A DNA stretch of 64,000 nt from contig OY755039.1 of assembly GCA_963576565.1 (NCBI GenBank), positions 81,653,955 to 81,717,954 of the forward strand. The letters are read 5' to 3'. Within the stretch, counting starts at the first letter, position 1. The number at the start of each line of letters is the position of its first letter. A model generated the notes under the pieces. That model was not told where the DNA came from. It searched no databases and saw nothing but the letters and a program-made list of their open reading frames with translations. Made by a program: the position numbers and the translations under genes. This stretch comes from Aspidapion aeneum. Taxonomy: Eukaryota > Arthropoda > Insecta > Coleoptera > Brentidae. Of the stretch, positions 32,096 through 42,542 are shown one piece after another.

Positions 32096-33055
32096 AAAAT
32101 ATCAAAAGTACATAATATCGAAACTACAAAATATCGAAAACACAAAATATAGAAACTACAAAATATCGAAAATACAAAATATTGAAACAACAAAATATCA
32201 AAAATACAAAATATCGAAAACACAAAATATCGAAAATACAAAATATCGAAAATACAATATATTGAAACAACAAAATATCGAAAAAACTAAATATAGAAAA
32301 TCAAAAATAGAAAATTTCGGAACCTTAACCTAACCTGACCCTGGCTTAATCTAACTGAACCTAATCTGACGTAACCACACCAAAATAGATAGTTTCAAAA
32401 AGCTAACCTAACGAAACCTAATTAAATCTAACCTAACCTAACCAAACCAAACCAAAGCAAACTATACCAACAAATTAAAAAAAAAACTTTCCCGGGATAA
32501 TAGAAGGTGTGAACCGAACCGAACCTATCCATACCTAACAATACCCAACCTAACCTAAGTGTTGTAGTTTAGTTTGGTTAGGTTTGGTTCTATTTGATTC
32601 GGTTCGGTCTGGTCCACTTCGGTTCGGTTTGGCACACCCTCTAGGATTCCTGGAAAAAAGTCAGGAAGGTTTTTTTTTAAATTGTTGGTTCAGTTTGCTT
32701 CGGTTCGGTTAGATTTGATCAGGTTTCGTTAATTTAGCTTTTTGAAACTATCTATTTTCGTGTGGTTACGTCAGATTAGGTTGAGTTAGATTAAGCCAGG
32801 GTCAGGTTAGGGTAAAGTTTCGAAATTTTCTATTTTTGATTTTCGATATTTTGTGATTCGATATTTTGTGTTTTCGATATTTTGTGATTCGATATTTTGT
32901 AGTTTCGATATTTTGTAGTTTCCATATTTTGTAATTCGATAAAATGTAGTTTCGATATTTTGTAGTTTCGATAATTTGTAGTTTCGATATTTTGTATGTT
33001 TTTGATATTTTGTATTTTCGATATTTTGTGTTTCGATATTTTTTCGCCCTTCCTA
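32096..33055. repeat. Inverted repeat with CAAAATATCGAAA minisatellite arms and a GGTTCGG core
   Basis: The left arm (32100-32310) is a tandem of about 15-bp units AAAATATCGAAAACAC. The right arm (32820-33050) is the inverted tandem GATATTTTGTGTTTC. Inside, TAACCTAACCTGACCCTGGC followed by a CTAATCTGACGTAACCACAC block is mirrored at 32690-32815. The core at 32455-32690 carries the CCTAGAGG and GGTTCGG module seen at 1-228. The whole can form a hairpin of nearly 1 kb. Confidence 0.8.
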
Positions 33056-33099
33056 TTAAATATAAAATATATTTAAAATAATGATATAACATATTTTTC

Positions 33100-33750
33100 A
33101 ATATATATAAAGTTAGCAGAACTTTGTAAATTTAAAAAAATTATATGCTTATTATTTGCGGTTGCCGTAAATAAGTTGTAAAAACAAAAAATTTGCCATG
33201 CCCATTTTTTTTAAAAAAAATTGTGTTCTGCTAACTTTATATAAAGGTAGTACACACACCACAGACTTCTTGAAAGCTGTGTACAACACCTATAAAAATA
33301 TTAGATTAAAAAAAAATGTATGAATAATTTATTGCTAATTATCCAAAGAAAATTTGCCATACCTGTAAAAAAATAGTGTTCTGCTATATTTAAGGTGTTA
33401 TCTAAACATATGTCTTGTGTTAACAATTCATTCAAGACAGGAATGGCAAATCATTGTTTTTACATCTAATTTACGGATAATTAACGTCAAATTGAGCACT
33501 AAGCATTTTTTGGATAAATCCATTGTTTCTATGGGTATTTACTTCATATAAAGTTAGCAGAACACCATTTAACAAATTTTGTGTTTTTGTTGTTTTGACA
33601 AGTTTATATAAAGTTAGCAGAATATAATTTTCTTTTAAAACGGGACGGCAAACTTTTTGTTTTCACAACTAATTTACGGATAATTGACGGCAAATTATGG
33701 GCATATAGATTTTTTTAATTTCCAGAGTTGTTCTGCTAACTTTATGTACA
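33100..33750. repeat. Repeated ATATAAAGTTAGCAGAAC motif, both orientations
   Basis: The 18-bp motif or its complement occurs at about 33104, 33226, 33552, 33602 and 33728, bounding AT-rich blocks with TTTACGGATAATT and ATTTGCCAT motifs. The inverted spacing suggests a small foldback or several nested MITEs. No ORF. Confidence 0.6.
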
Positions 33751-34198
33751 TTATTTTTCAAGTAACTTATATTATTATTGTTCCTAAAACAAAAGTAAAA
33801 GAAAAGGGGTAATAAGAAACATATGCTAATTTGTAATGTATATGAGCAATGTATTAGGTGTTTTTTTTTAATTAAATTAAATTTACGCTCTAAACTCCTT
33901 GTTTATGACAAGCATAAAAAATACGAAGGTCTTATACCTATTTGATCACAAACGCAAGTATAAGAGGTGCAAATAATTTTTTTTCTTACAACAAAAAAAA
34001 ATATATTATCTGAAACTTTGAGCTTTTTAAGTATTGAATACACCTGGTTTGCGTACTAGAAGGATCTTGGTATCCTCTGTTTCTTATATCCCCATCTTTT
34101 TCCTACATTAAAAAAAATTTATCATAATTTAAGTATAATTACATAAACAAAATTATTTAAAAAAAAGGAAAATGTCTACAAGTACCGACTAATTATAC

Positions 34199-34384
34199 CT
34201 GGTATAACACATTCATGGGGGTCAACCTCCCCATGTTCAGCAGCCAGATGCAATGGACTGTATCCATGCTTTATCCACACTCATCAACTACATGCCATAT
34301 TCCTGCTTGTGTCAAAATTAGCTGAGCAGCTTTGTAATTTCTGCCATACTGCATGCTTCAGTGGTATGAGTCCTTGCGTCACCT
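34199..34384 (-). pseudogene. Decayed ankyrin-repeat exon
   Basis: On the minus strand, after an AG acceptor (AAATTTCAG), frames read TQGLIPLKHAVWQ, then KAAQLILTQAGIWHVVDECG, then HGYSPLHLAAEHGEVD. The last matches the core of an ankyrin repeat (G-x-[ST]-P-L-H-x-A-A-x-x-G). The segment ends at a possible donor, CCAG|GTATAA. Two frame changes and stops separate the blocks, so it is a pseudo-exon, or an exon copied with errors. No neighbouring exon is visible. Confidence 0.5.
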
Positions 34385-35540
34385 GAAATTTATAATGCAG
34401 AGATAATTGGTGACATTTTGATACCCTACAATGTCTTTTTCGGTGAGCTGAATTATCCTAGTGATGCACAAAAAACCTTATCTTGCAAGACAAGAGCAAG
34501 TTCATATCCTTGTGCAATTTACTAAGAATTTGTTTGTAAATAAAACTTGATTGGATAATTTCCATAAAACGTCAATAAATCTGCGAGCAACTGGCTGCTA
34601 ACTTCACACTTTGGCTGCGGGCAACAGGCTGCTAGTTTCACGTAGATCTCTAATGGTAGATCATTTTTTAGTTCTTACTATAGGCCTAGTCATGTGCAAA
34701 AAAGTATTTAAAATTAATTAAAATAAAAAGACTGTAAATATCAAAAAAATATATGGAATTTATTCTGCAAGAGAAACTGGTTTAGTTTAGTGAAAATTAG
34801 TGTGCTACTTGTAGTCAACTCAGACTATTTTGGTGCTACTAAAAAATTGCCCCTGTGCAGTTGCAAAAGAATACAACAGTGCACCAGACTAACATGAGTG
34901 CAGAGGCCTTAGTGTCAGTTGCTCAAAAGAATACAAAAAGTTGCACTAGTGGCACACCAGTGCTGCATTTTTTCCCAAAAGAATTTACTATAAGTGATTG
35001 CAATTACCAACTACTTACTGAGAAAAGAACTTGGGCCTTTTGAGAGCACTGTGCCCCAAGTACTATTGTGCTGCATTCACTTTTTGAAGCACTTTGAAAG
35101 CAATACTGCCCAGCTTTCGGCACAGCCTTTCAAATATTTCCTTAAGATTTGTATAAACCACCCTTATACCAATCTAAACATATCTATGATAAACATAAAA
35201 CCGAGGGCTGAATAGCTAACCCAAAGTCTGTACACTAATTGTGAAAATCCAGAATCTTTTCCCAGATTGTGAGGGATTGTGTGTGTAAGATTGTGAGATA
35301 TTGTTTAAGGATTGTAACAAGATTGTGAAAAATGTGTACACCGATTGTGAGAGCTATTCACCCCATAAAAGAATAGCAACAATAGTTAGGTACCTACTTA
35401 CCTATACATTAACACATTTTCTGCTTGGCTGTCTGCCCTACAGACATAGCAAACTTTTAATGAAGTTGCTTCCTTCTTCTTATATCGCAGTTCTGAGATA
35501 ACCAAATATTATATTTAAGTTGGTAAAGTTCGTGTCCATT
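34385..35540. other. AT-rich stretch, no gene recognised
   Basis: Short plus ORFs at 34855-35043 and 34994-35215 overlap in different frames and show no domain. A GATTGTGAGA/GGATTGTAA motif is repeated around 35260-35350. Confidence 0.35.
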
Positions 35541-36428
35541 TAAAGTAGAGTTTATACAGCAACATGGCATGACATAAGACATAGCATGACATAACATAAC
35601 AGAGTTGAGCTTATGACAAACCCTGTTGGTGTTTATACAGAAAAATAACATGACATAACATTACATGACATAACATGATACATAAAAAGATGCCCAACTT
35701 TTATCTTTTTATGTCATGTCTTGTGTGAAATCACATTACACGCATGATCGCGACGTCATTTGTTTACGATTTTTCACCATAACCCTACTTTTATATTGTG
35801 TTTGGATAGTTTTGATGTGGTTTTTTTGTTTAAAAAAGAAATAATTATGCAAAAAAGGTAAGCAAAATGTCAGATATGTAAGTACATATAAGTAGGTAGC
35901 CTTTTTTTCATTCATTTTTGTTGCGGGTAATTGGGGCTCCCCTAATACATGTGATGATGGCCCTTTGGTTAGTTTAAGTGATGTATATACTTGTTTTAGA
36001 TGGATGAAGAAGTACAGCTTCTACTTCTCATTGGCCTTGCAGCTAGTGCTATATGTATAACAAGAGTGTGAAAAAGAAGGCACTTTAAAATTTGCCCAAT
36101 GAATAAGAAGTTCAAGCCATTGTTTTTTGGCATTCTTATCTTTGTACCTACCACTTGTCTTTTTAATTTTACAGGGCAGGGAAGCCCTGCACCTGTTCAA
36201 TTAATTCACCATCGTCCATATTTTCAAAACAACAGCCAAAAACTAAATGACAGAAGACAGCTGAAAGTTCCAAAATCACATGAACAAAAGTCAAGCTGTG
36301 ATTGGACCAAGCTTTATATTATGTCATGCTATGTTTTTTGTATAAACAGCCATTTTTCCTTCTGTAATGTTATGTCATGTCATGCTATGTCTTATGTCAT
36401 GCCATGTTTCTGTATAAACCCTACTTAA
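35541..36428. mobile_element. TIR element, family with GGGTTTATACAG ends, copy 2
   Basis: The left end AGTAGAGTTTATACAGCAAC and the complementary right end with CTGTATAAACCCTACT extend into facing CATGGCATGACATAAGACAT repeats, giving TIRs over 50 bp. The interior block GGCAGGGAAGCCCTGCACCT and a GATTGGACCAAGCTTTATAT block are shared with copy 1 (10816-11787). TTAA lies near both ends (35540-35543, 36425-36428) but the junctions do not align perfectly. A short ORF after an AG (MDEEVQLLLLIGLAASAICI, about 36000) could be a transposase start, which is unproven. Confidence 0.7.
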
Positions 36429-37607
36429 CTACAATGCAGGCATTTATAATATAGGTATTATGTTATTTAGCTTTCTATTGGCCCCCCAAGGCCTTGAGTA
36501 GTATTTTAAGCATTACCGAACTCCCAACTGCGGACGCGAACTGCGTTTATAAATCACGTGTTAGATCTTTGTACAAAAATCACAAAAAACATTTAGAATT
36601 TAAAGACAAACCATCACCAAAACAAAAACGATAAAATGGCGTCATAAATAGACTCCCGTCATCATTCGACAGGCGCGGTTGCCAAGACGCAGAAGAGACA
36701 AAGGGATCAAGGGAAAAATCTCACAGCCCCCTGTGTTGCTTACACTTTTTTATTATTGGGCATATATAGTCCTTTAATAGATATATGGCTATTTCCCCCG
36801 AAATCCCATTGAACCTTTTGTGCTTTTTTCTGAACGCTAAATGTAATACGCGGCATGGCTTGTGCTACAATTTGCGTGAAGAACGGATACCCACTTCTCA
36901 CCTGTTTCAATGCATACGACGACATGACGAATAATTTCGCAGATATGAGAGGTCACAATTTATTCCTCTATTTTCCCATTACGAGCCCGAATATGGGTTT
37001 AAAACAGCGAACAATATTTTAAGACACCGCCCAAAATATGTTTTTCTCTCTTGCACACAGCAAGCAGTCTATAAATCCTATATATTTAACCATGCTGTAC
37101 AGTAATAATTTCCCTAACTATTCTTCTCTAGAGATCGGTTTGACATATAAGATTATGGTAGAAAGAGAGGGCAACAACCTCTGAGAAAATGCATTAGTTA
37201 AATTTATCCAGGGCCTTTAGCCATCAGTACTGCCAAACTCCATAACATAACTGATCGTCGCTTGAGTCGTCATTTGCTTCAAGACTCTTTGCCGCCGCCC
37301 GCCCTTCCTTGAGTATCCACTTAGAGAACAAAATAAGAGGCTCACAAAAAATACACCCCACACACCATACTTCTTGTTATGTCTGAACTTGGCAAGCGTG
37401 ATAAATCGTTACATTAAGCTGTTGAAAACCTGAAATTTAAGCAATCAGTCCTGCCAGTGAACAGCATTGCATTTTTCTGTCGAGGCCAGGAAATAATAAA
37501 AGAAATTCTCTCTTTCTCTGTACCCACGCACCATTTTTATTCATTGGCGTACGTACATTCAATTCAATTTATTTATTAGTCAACGATTTACAGTGTAAAT
37601 ACGGATA
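36429..37607. other. AT-rich stretch with a possible mariner-like 5' fragment
   Basis: About 36764-36795 is the inverted match to the block just upstream of the transposase pseudogene at 10065-10095. Nothing else is recognised. A 61-codon minus ORF at 36740-36925 has no motif. Confidence 0.35.
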
Positions 37608-39668
37608 TTGTCAGTATATACAGGGTGTCCCAGAACTAATGGTACATAGTTAAACTGTAGATTCTCTGGGTCAAAATATTACGATTTAGCCATACTTACC
37701 TCAGTCCAAAAGTTCGTACTAACCGAGATACAGGGTGTTAAACTTTATTTTTTCAATTCGATTTTCTTTAATAACTTTTTTAATAATTACTATTTTGGCA
37801 AAAACTAACTTGCGTGTAAGTTTGTTTAAAATTGGCAAGACGATTCCGTTAAAAAATTTGATGTTTAATGTACAGGGTGTTCCTTAGACCACTACCATTG
37901 CATAGAAATCAGTGTATTTTTGTTGTGCCTCGGTATATACCAGTTTTTATGTAAAATAATGGATTTTCCATCCTTTTTATGTAAAAAAGTTATACTGTTT
38001 TAAAGTCGCTCGGAGCAACGGTTTTTCAGATTTTTGCATTTAAAGTTTTTATTGCATGTGAGTGATATGCCTAATTTATGTATGATACTTTCTTCAATTC
38101 TTTCTACTAATTAATATTTTTGCACAAAAAATTCGATTTGGTGGTTTTTGGGTATGGGCAACTTAATTTTGGTAAAAAAAATAAATATTATACAGGGTGT
38201 TCTCTGGGTCGGTACCATTACATTAAAATAGGTCTAACTTTTTTGTTCCTCGGTGTATACAAGATTCTATTAAAAACATTAATTTTTTAGTTTTATTTAA
38301 ATAGGAAAGTTATAGCGTTTAGATGTCGCTTAGAGCAATGGTTTTCAAGATATTTAAATTAGAAATTTTTATTGTATGCGTAAAAGATTTTTGATTAAAT
38401 TTTTACCTACTTCATACATATTAGCTATAATCAATACTTTTTTATAGCATTCTAAGATTGGATGTTTTCTTAAGAAATATTAAGTTAAAAAATATACAGG
38501 GTGGTTCTTGAATTATCATAAGTGTGTTATCATTGTTCGTTATTGCAACTGCGTAGGGCTTTGTTTTTAATGAGGAACAAAAACCTCTTCGTATTAGTTT
38601 TTTTAAAATGGTATTTACGTATACTTTATTAATGCAAGTATTTTTTTATTGTTTTGAAAGAAAATTTTAATTATCAATAAAATTAGTATTTTATTATTTA
38701 TTAAAAAAAATATAAAATTTCTTAAGCATGGTGCTCTCAGCAACTAAGTTAAAATTTTAAAATTGACAAATAGTAAATCAAACTAAAAACTGTTTATTAT
38801 TGTAGGCTAGATAAATACCCGAGAAAAACTATTTAAAAAAATTCAAAATGCTGGAAAGGCGTTCAGAAATGCAAATCTTTATTTTAAAATCAGACGTTCG
38901 TATAATAAGCGAATAAACAAATGTATTCAGGTTAACGGTGGTCATTTTGAACATTTATTGTTGCAATAAAATATTTATAATTTTTATAATTTTTTGTTAT
39001 TAATAATACCGAGGCTCAAAAAAATACACTGATGATTTTAATGCAATGCTAGTGGTCCAAAGAACACCCTGTACATGTTACATCAAATTTTTCAACGGAA
39101 TCGTCTTGCAAATTTCAGAAAAACCTACATGCTGGTTAGTTTTTGTAAAAATATTAATTAGGAGAATGAATTGAAGAAAGTATCATACATAAATTAGGCA
39201 TATCACTCACATGCAATAAAACTTTAAATGCAAAAATTTCAAAAAAACCGTTGCTCTGAGCGACTTTAGAGCAGTATAGCTTTTTTACATAAAAGGGATG
39301 GGAAAACCATTATTTTACATAAAAACTGGTATACACCAAGGCACAAAAAAAAGTCGCTGATTTTAATGCAATGCTAGTGGTCCAGGGAACATCCTGTACA
39401 CTGTACAACAAAATTTTCAACGGAATCGTCTTGCCAATTGCAAAAAAACTTACACTTTGGTTATTTTTTGGAAAAATAATAATTAGTAAAAAAGTTATTA
39501 AAGAAAATCGAATTGAAAAAATAAAGTTTAACACCCTGTATCTCGGTTAGTACGAACTTTTGGACTAAGGTAAGTAAGGCTAAATCGTAATATTTTGACC
39601 CAGGGAAACTACAGTTTAACTATGTACCATTAGTTTTGGGACACCCTCTATATTATCAGTATATACAG
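37608..39668. mobile_element. 2-kb palindromic element with TACAGGGTG ends
   Basis: The left arm from about 37619 (ATACAGGGTGTCCCAGAACT) is mirrored by the right arm ending near 39650 (AGTTTTGGGACACCCTCTAT). Arms are traceable for several hundred bases, including CTGTATCTCGGTTAGTACGA at 39535 and its complement at 37710-37740. Inside, further TACAGGGTG-type blocks recur in pairs at 37870/39060 and about 38190/39395. A flanking block of the form ATATTRTCAGTATATACAG lies outside both ends, so a long target duplication is possible. No transposase is seen. Confidence 0.75.
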
Positions 39669-39896
39669 TTTATTTTATCATTTTTGAGACAATTTTTTTT
39701 CGTTGGCCTATGTTATTAGAGTGTTTTTCGTCAGTACATTTATCGCCAAAGTTGTGGTAATGATTTTTATGAGACGGCGCACCGTGCGTTGAGCTTTGTT
39801 AAAAAATAGATAAGGCAAGTTGGATTAAGTAAGCATTTAGTCATTGAAATATCAAAACGGATAAACAAACAATAAATAAAAGATGAGCATGAAGTT

Positions 39897-40625
39897 AGCG
39901 AAGCACCCATCGCAAATCGAATCGCGACTAGGTGGATAATTTGCCGTTAATTAGTCGTGAATTAGTTGTGGAAAAATTAATTTTGTCGCTCTTATATTTG
40001 ACCGTTTTTTTGGGTGCTTCGCTGACTTCATGTGAAGTTAGCGAAGCACCCTTGTCAAAAATGGATTTAGAGATGACCTATCGAAACCGAATATGGTGGA
40101 TAATTTTCCGCTAATCAGTAGTTAATTAGTTGTGGAAAAATTAATTTTGTCGCTCTTATTTTGGACCGTCTTTTTGGGTGCTTCGCTAACTTCGTATGTT
40201 GGCACCCAACGTAAATCGAATCGCGACTAGGTGGATAATTTGCCGTTAAATAGTCGTTAATTAGTTGTGGAAAAATTAATTTTGTCGCTCTTATTTGTGC
40301 CCGTTTTTTTGGGTGCTTCGCTGACTTCATGTGAAGTTAGCGAAGCACCCTTGTCAAAAATGGATTTAGAGATGACCTATCGAAACCGAATATGGTGGAT
40401 AATTTTCCGCTAATCAGTAGTTAATTAGTTGTGGAAAAATTAATTTTGTCGCTCTTATTTTTGACCGTTTTTTTGGGTGCTTCCCTAACTTCATATGTTG
40501 GCACCCATCGCAAATCGAATCGCGACTAGGTTAATTAGTCGTGAATTAGTTGTGGAAAAATTAATTTTGTCGCTCTTATTTTTGACCGTTTTTTTGGGTG
40601 CCTCTCTAACCTCATATGAAGTTAG
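39897..40625. repeat. Tandem array containing GAAGTTAGCGAAGCACCC palindromes
   Basis: Four to five units of roughly 110-190 bp share GTGGAAAAATTAATTTTGTC, TTTTTTGGGTGCTTCGCTAA and GGTGGATAATTT. Two units at about 40030-40200 and 40330-40500 are nearly identical over 150 bp. GGGTGCTTCGCTAACTTC and its inverse GAAGTTAGCGAAGCACCC lie side by side. No gene. Confidence 0.8.
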
Positions 40626-40790
40626 ACGTAAACTAACTAAATTTGAGTTTTCATACCATTGACAATGGGAAGGAAGAATTATAGAAATCAGTTTGTTGAC
40701 TTGGTCGAGTTAATACCCTGAGAGTCGCTCGTTCTTGTATTGAGACATCGCAGCCTGCATAGATGAAAGTTTTCCGAAAATTTATGTATG

Positions 40791-40863
40791 GCTTCGGTAG
40801 TTCAATGCTTAGAATGTTTGCCTAGAGAGCAAGAGATCCCGGGTTTGAGTCCCGGCCGAGGCA
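40791..40863 (+). tRNA. tRNA-like gene, copy 1 (anticodon-position triplet AGA)
   Basis: 73 nt fold as a class I cloverleaf: acceptor GCTTCGG with CCGAGGC (one G-U pair), D stem GTTC with GAAT, anticodon stem TTTGC with GCAAG around loop CTAGAGA, a 5-nt variable loop, T stem CCGGG with CCCGG, and discriminator A. AGA would decode UCU (Ser), but there is no long variable arm as in tRNA-Ser, and the D loop lacks the canonical GG. The T loop is TTTGAGT, off consensus by one base. A T-run (Pol III terminator) follows at about 40870. It may be a tRNA-derived relic. Confidence 0.6.
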
Positions 40864-41192
40864 GAAAACTTTTTTCTTATTTTTCTTTCTTTAATTTTAC
40901 TTGTTGTTTATAGTTTTAGGTTTTTGCATTATTTGCAATTTGGTATTTGAGAATTATATTGGCAATAGCCCATTGCGATAAGAAATTTTAACACACGAAA
41001 GGGTGATCTCATGTTTTCAGAGGTTGATAGTTAACGTCTGACTTTTGAGTTTTCATACCTTTGACAGTGGGAAGGAAGAATTATAGAAATCAGTTTGATA
41101 ACTTGGTCGAGTTAATACCCTGAGAGTCGCTCGTTCTTGTATTGACACATCGCAGCCTGCATAGATGAAAGTTTTCCGAAAATTTATGTATG

Positions 41193-41265
41193 GCTTCGGT
41201 AGTTCAATGCTTAGAATGTTTGCCTAGAGAGCAAGAGATCCCGGGTTCGAGTCCCGGCCGAGGCA
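41193..41265 (+). tRNA. tRNA-like gene, copy 2 (anticodon-position triplet AGA)
   Basis: By eye it is identical to copy 1 except that the T loop is TTCGAGT, so GGTTCGAGTCC is a perfect internal B box. A box-like TAGTTCAATGC lies at the usual place. A CTTTTTT terminator follows within 15 bp. It is better preserved than copy 1. Its identity as a working tRNA is uncertain because the AGA triplet does not fit the class I structure of serine tRNAs. Confidence 0.65.
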
Positions 41266-41320
41266 GAAAACTTTTTTCCTATTTTTCTTTCTTTAATTTC
41301 ACTTGTTGTTTATAATTCTA

Positions 41321-41895
41321 TGAATTAGTTTTTGCCTTGTCCCTGCCTTTAAGGCCGCGGCTTTTCAGGGCTGAAACAGTGTACAGTGGGGCACAACGGG
41401 CCCAACAAGGTGGCCTAAGTGCATGAGATTTTTTTGCCCACAATACTCCATTCCTTCATCTTATACCATGGATCCAAAGTCCAAAACCGCAGTTAACGCG
41501 TGTCTTGTAGGCGTGAATGACACAAAAATGACGTTTGCGACATATTCGTGAATCGGAGTGTATGTCAAAAACATTTTTAACTGTTGCTTTAAACTGACAG
41601 AGAAATAAAAAAGGTACATTGCCGTTTAAACCCCTGTTTGTCCCTCCCTGGAAATTAAAATTATCCCATTCTAAACGTCCCTTATTTTAAATATTTATAG
41701 CTACGGCACTGACTGCCCTCCATAGTCTGGATGGCATGTTTCGTGCTTGTATATCAAACCGAGCATCAAAACGTGTTGTTTTTAAAAATGTGAACACATC
41801 TAGTCGCATTTTTAACTGGAAGAACAACGTTGTCGACAGTTATTGTTTTGTCTATTTTTAGTAAAAAGGATCAAAAGATAATACAAATACCAGGT
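41321..41895. other. Stretch without recognised gene
   Basis: Mixed composition with no long ORF and no obvious repeat ends. Confidence 0.4.
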
Positions 41896-42542
41896 AAAGC
41901 TAATGGTAGGGGACAATTCGCCGCGGCCGATTCGCCGCAGCCGACTCGCCGCGGTCTATTCGCCGCGGGACAATTCGCCGCCGGATGATTCGCCGCGGGG
42001 ACAATTCGCCGCGAGATTTTTTATTTTATGATGTTACCATTGGCAATTGTTTAAACAGTTTTATTTAGCTTGACTTCATATAATATTTTTGTTTATTTGT
42101 TTGATCATAACTTTTTTGAAACTTTTCCAACTAGTTATTTGGGGTTAGTGTACAATTCAACAATTTTTTCTATTATAAAAATAAATAAAATGGCGGATCC
42201 AAAATGGCGGATTTTCCTAAAAGATCTCAAAGTTCCGAGTTTGATGCAAATCGGTTCATAAATGGGAAAATACGCCATTTTCATTTTTTAAATTTAAGTC
42301 AAAAATTGTATTAAGTTACCCTAAGCGCCGTGATGTTTCAAGTTTGAGGCAAATCGTTTCATAAATAGGAAAATTCGCCATTTTATTTATTTTTCTAATA
42401 AAAAAATGTTAAATTGTATTATACTAACCACCAAATAACTAGTTGGAAATGTTTGAAAAAGTTATGATCAAACAAATAAACAAATATATTATATGAAGTC
42501 AAGCTAAATAAAACTGTTTAAACAATTGCCAATGGTAATAGG

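Larger units (their letters stand above)
40642..41320. repeat. 402-bp tandem duplication carrying tRNA-like genes
   Basis: The block starting TTTGAGTTTTCATACC at 40642 restarts at 41044. The tRNA-like copies are 402 bp apart and the flanks (GAAGGAAGAATTATAGAAAT, CGCAGCCTGCATAGATGAAA) are nearly identical. The second unit is incomplete at its 3' end. Confidence 0.85.

Noticed and set aside
40791..41265. Confident tRNA-Ser(AGA) call
   Set aside because: Serine tRNAs need a long variable arm, which is absent, and the D loop is off consensus. They are kept as tRNA-like genes only.
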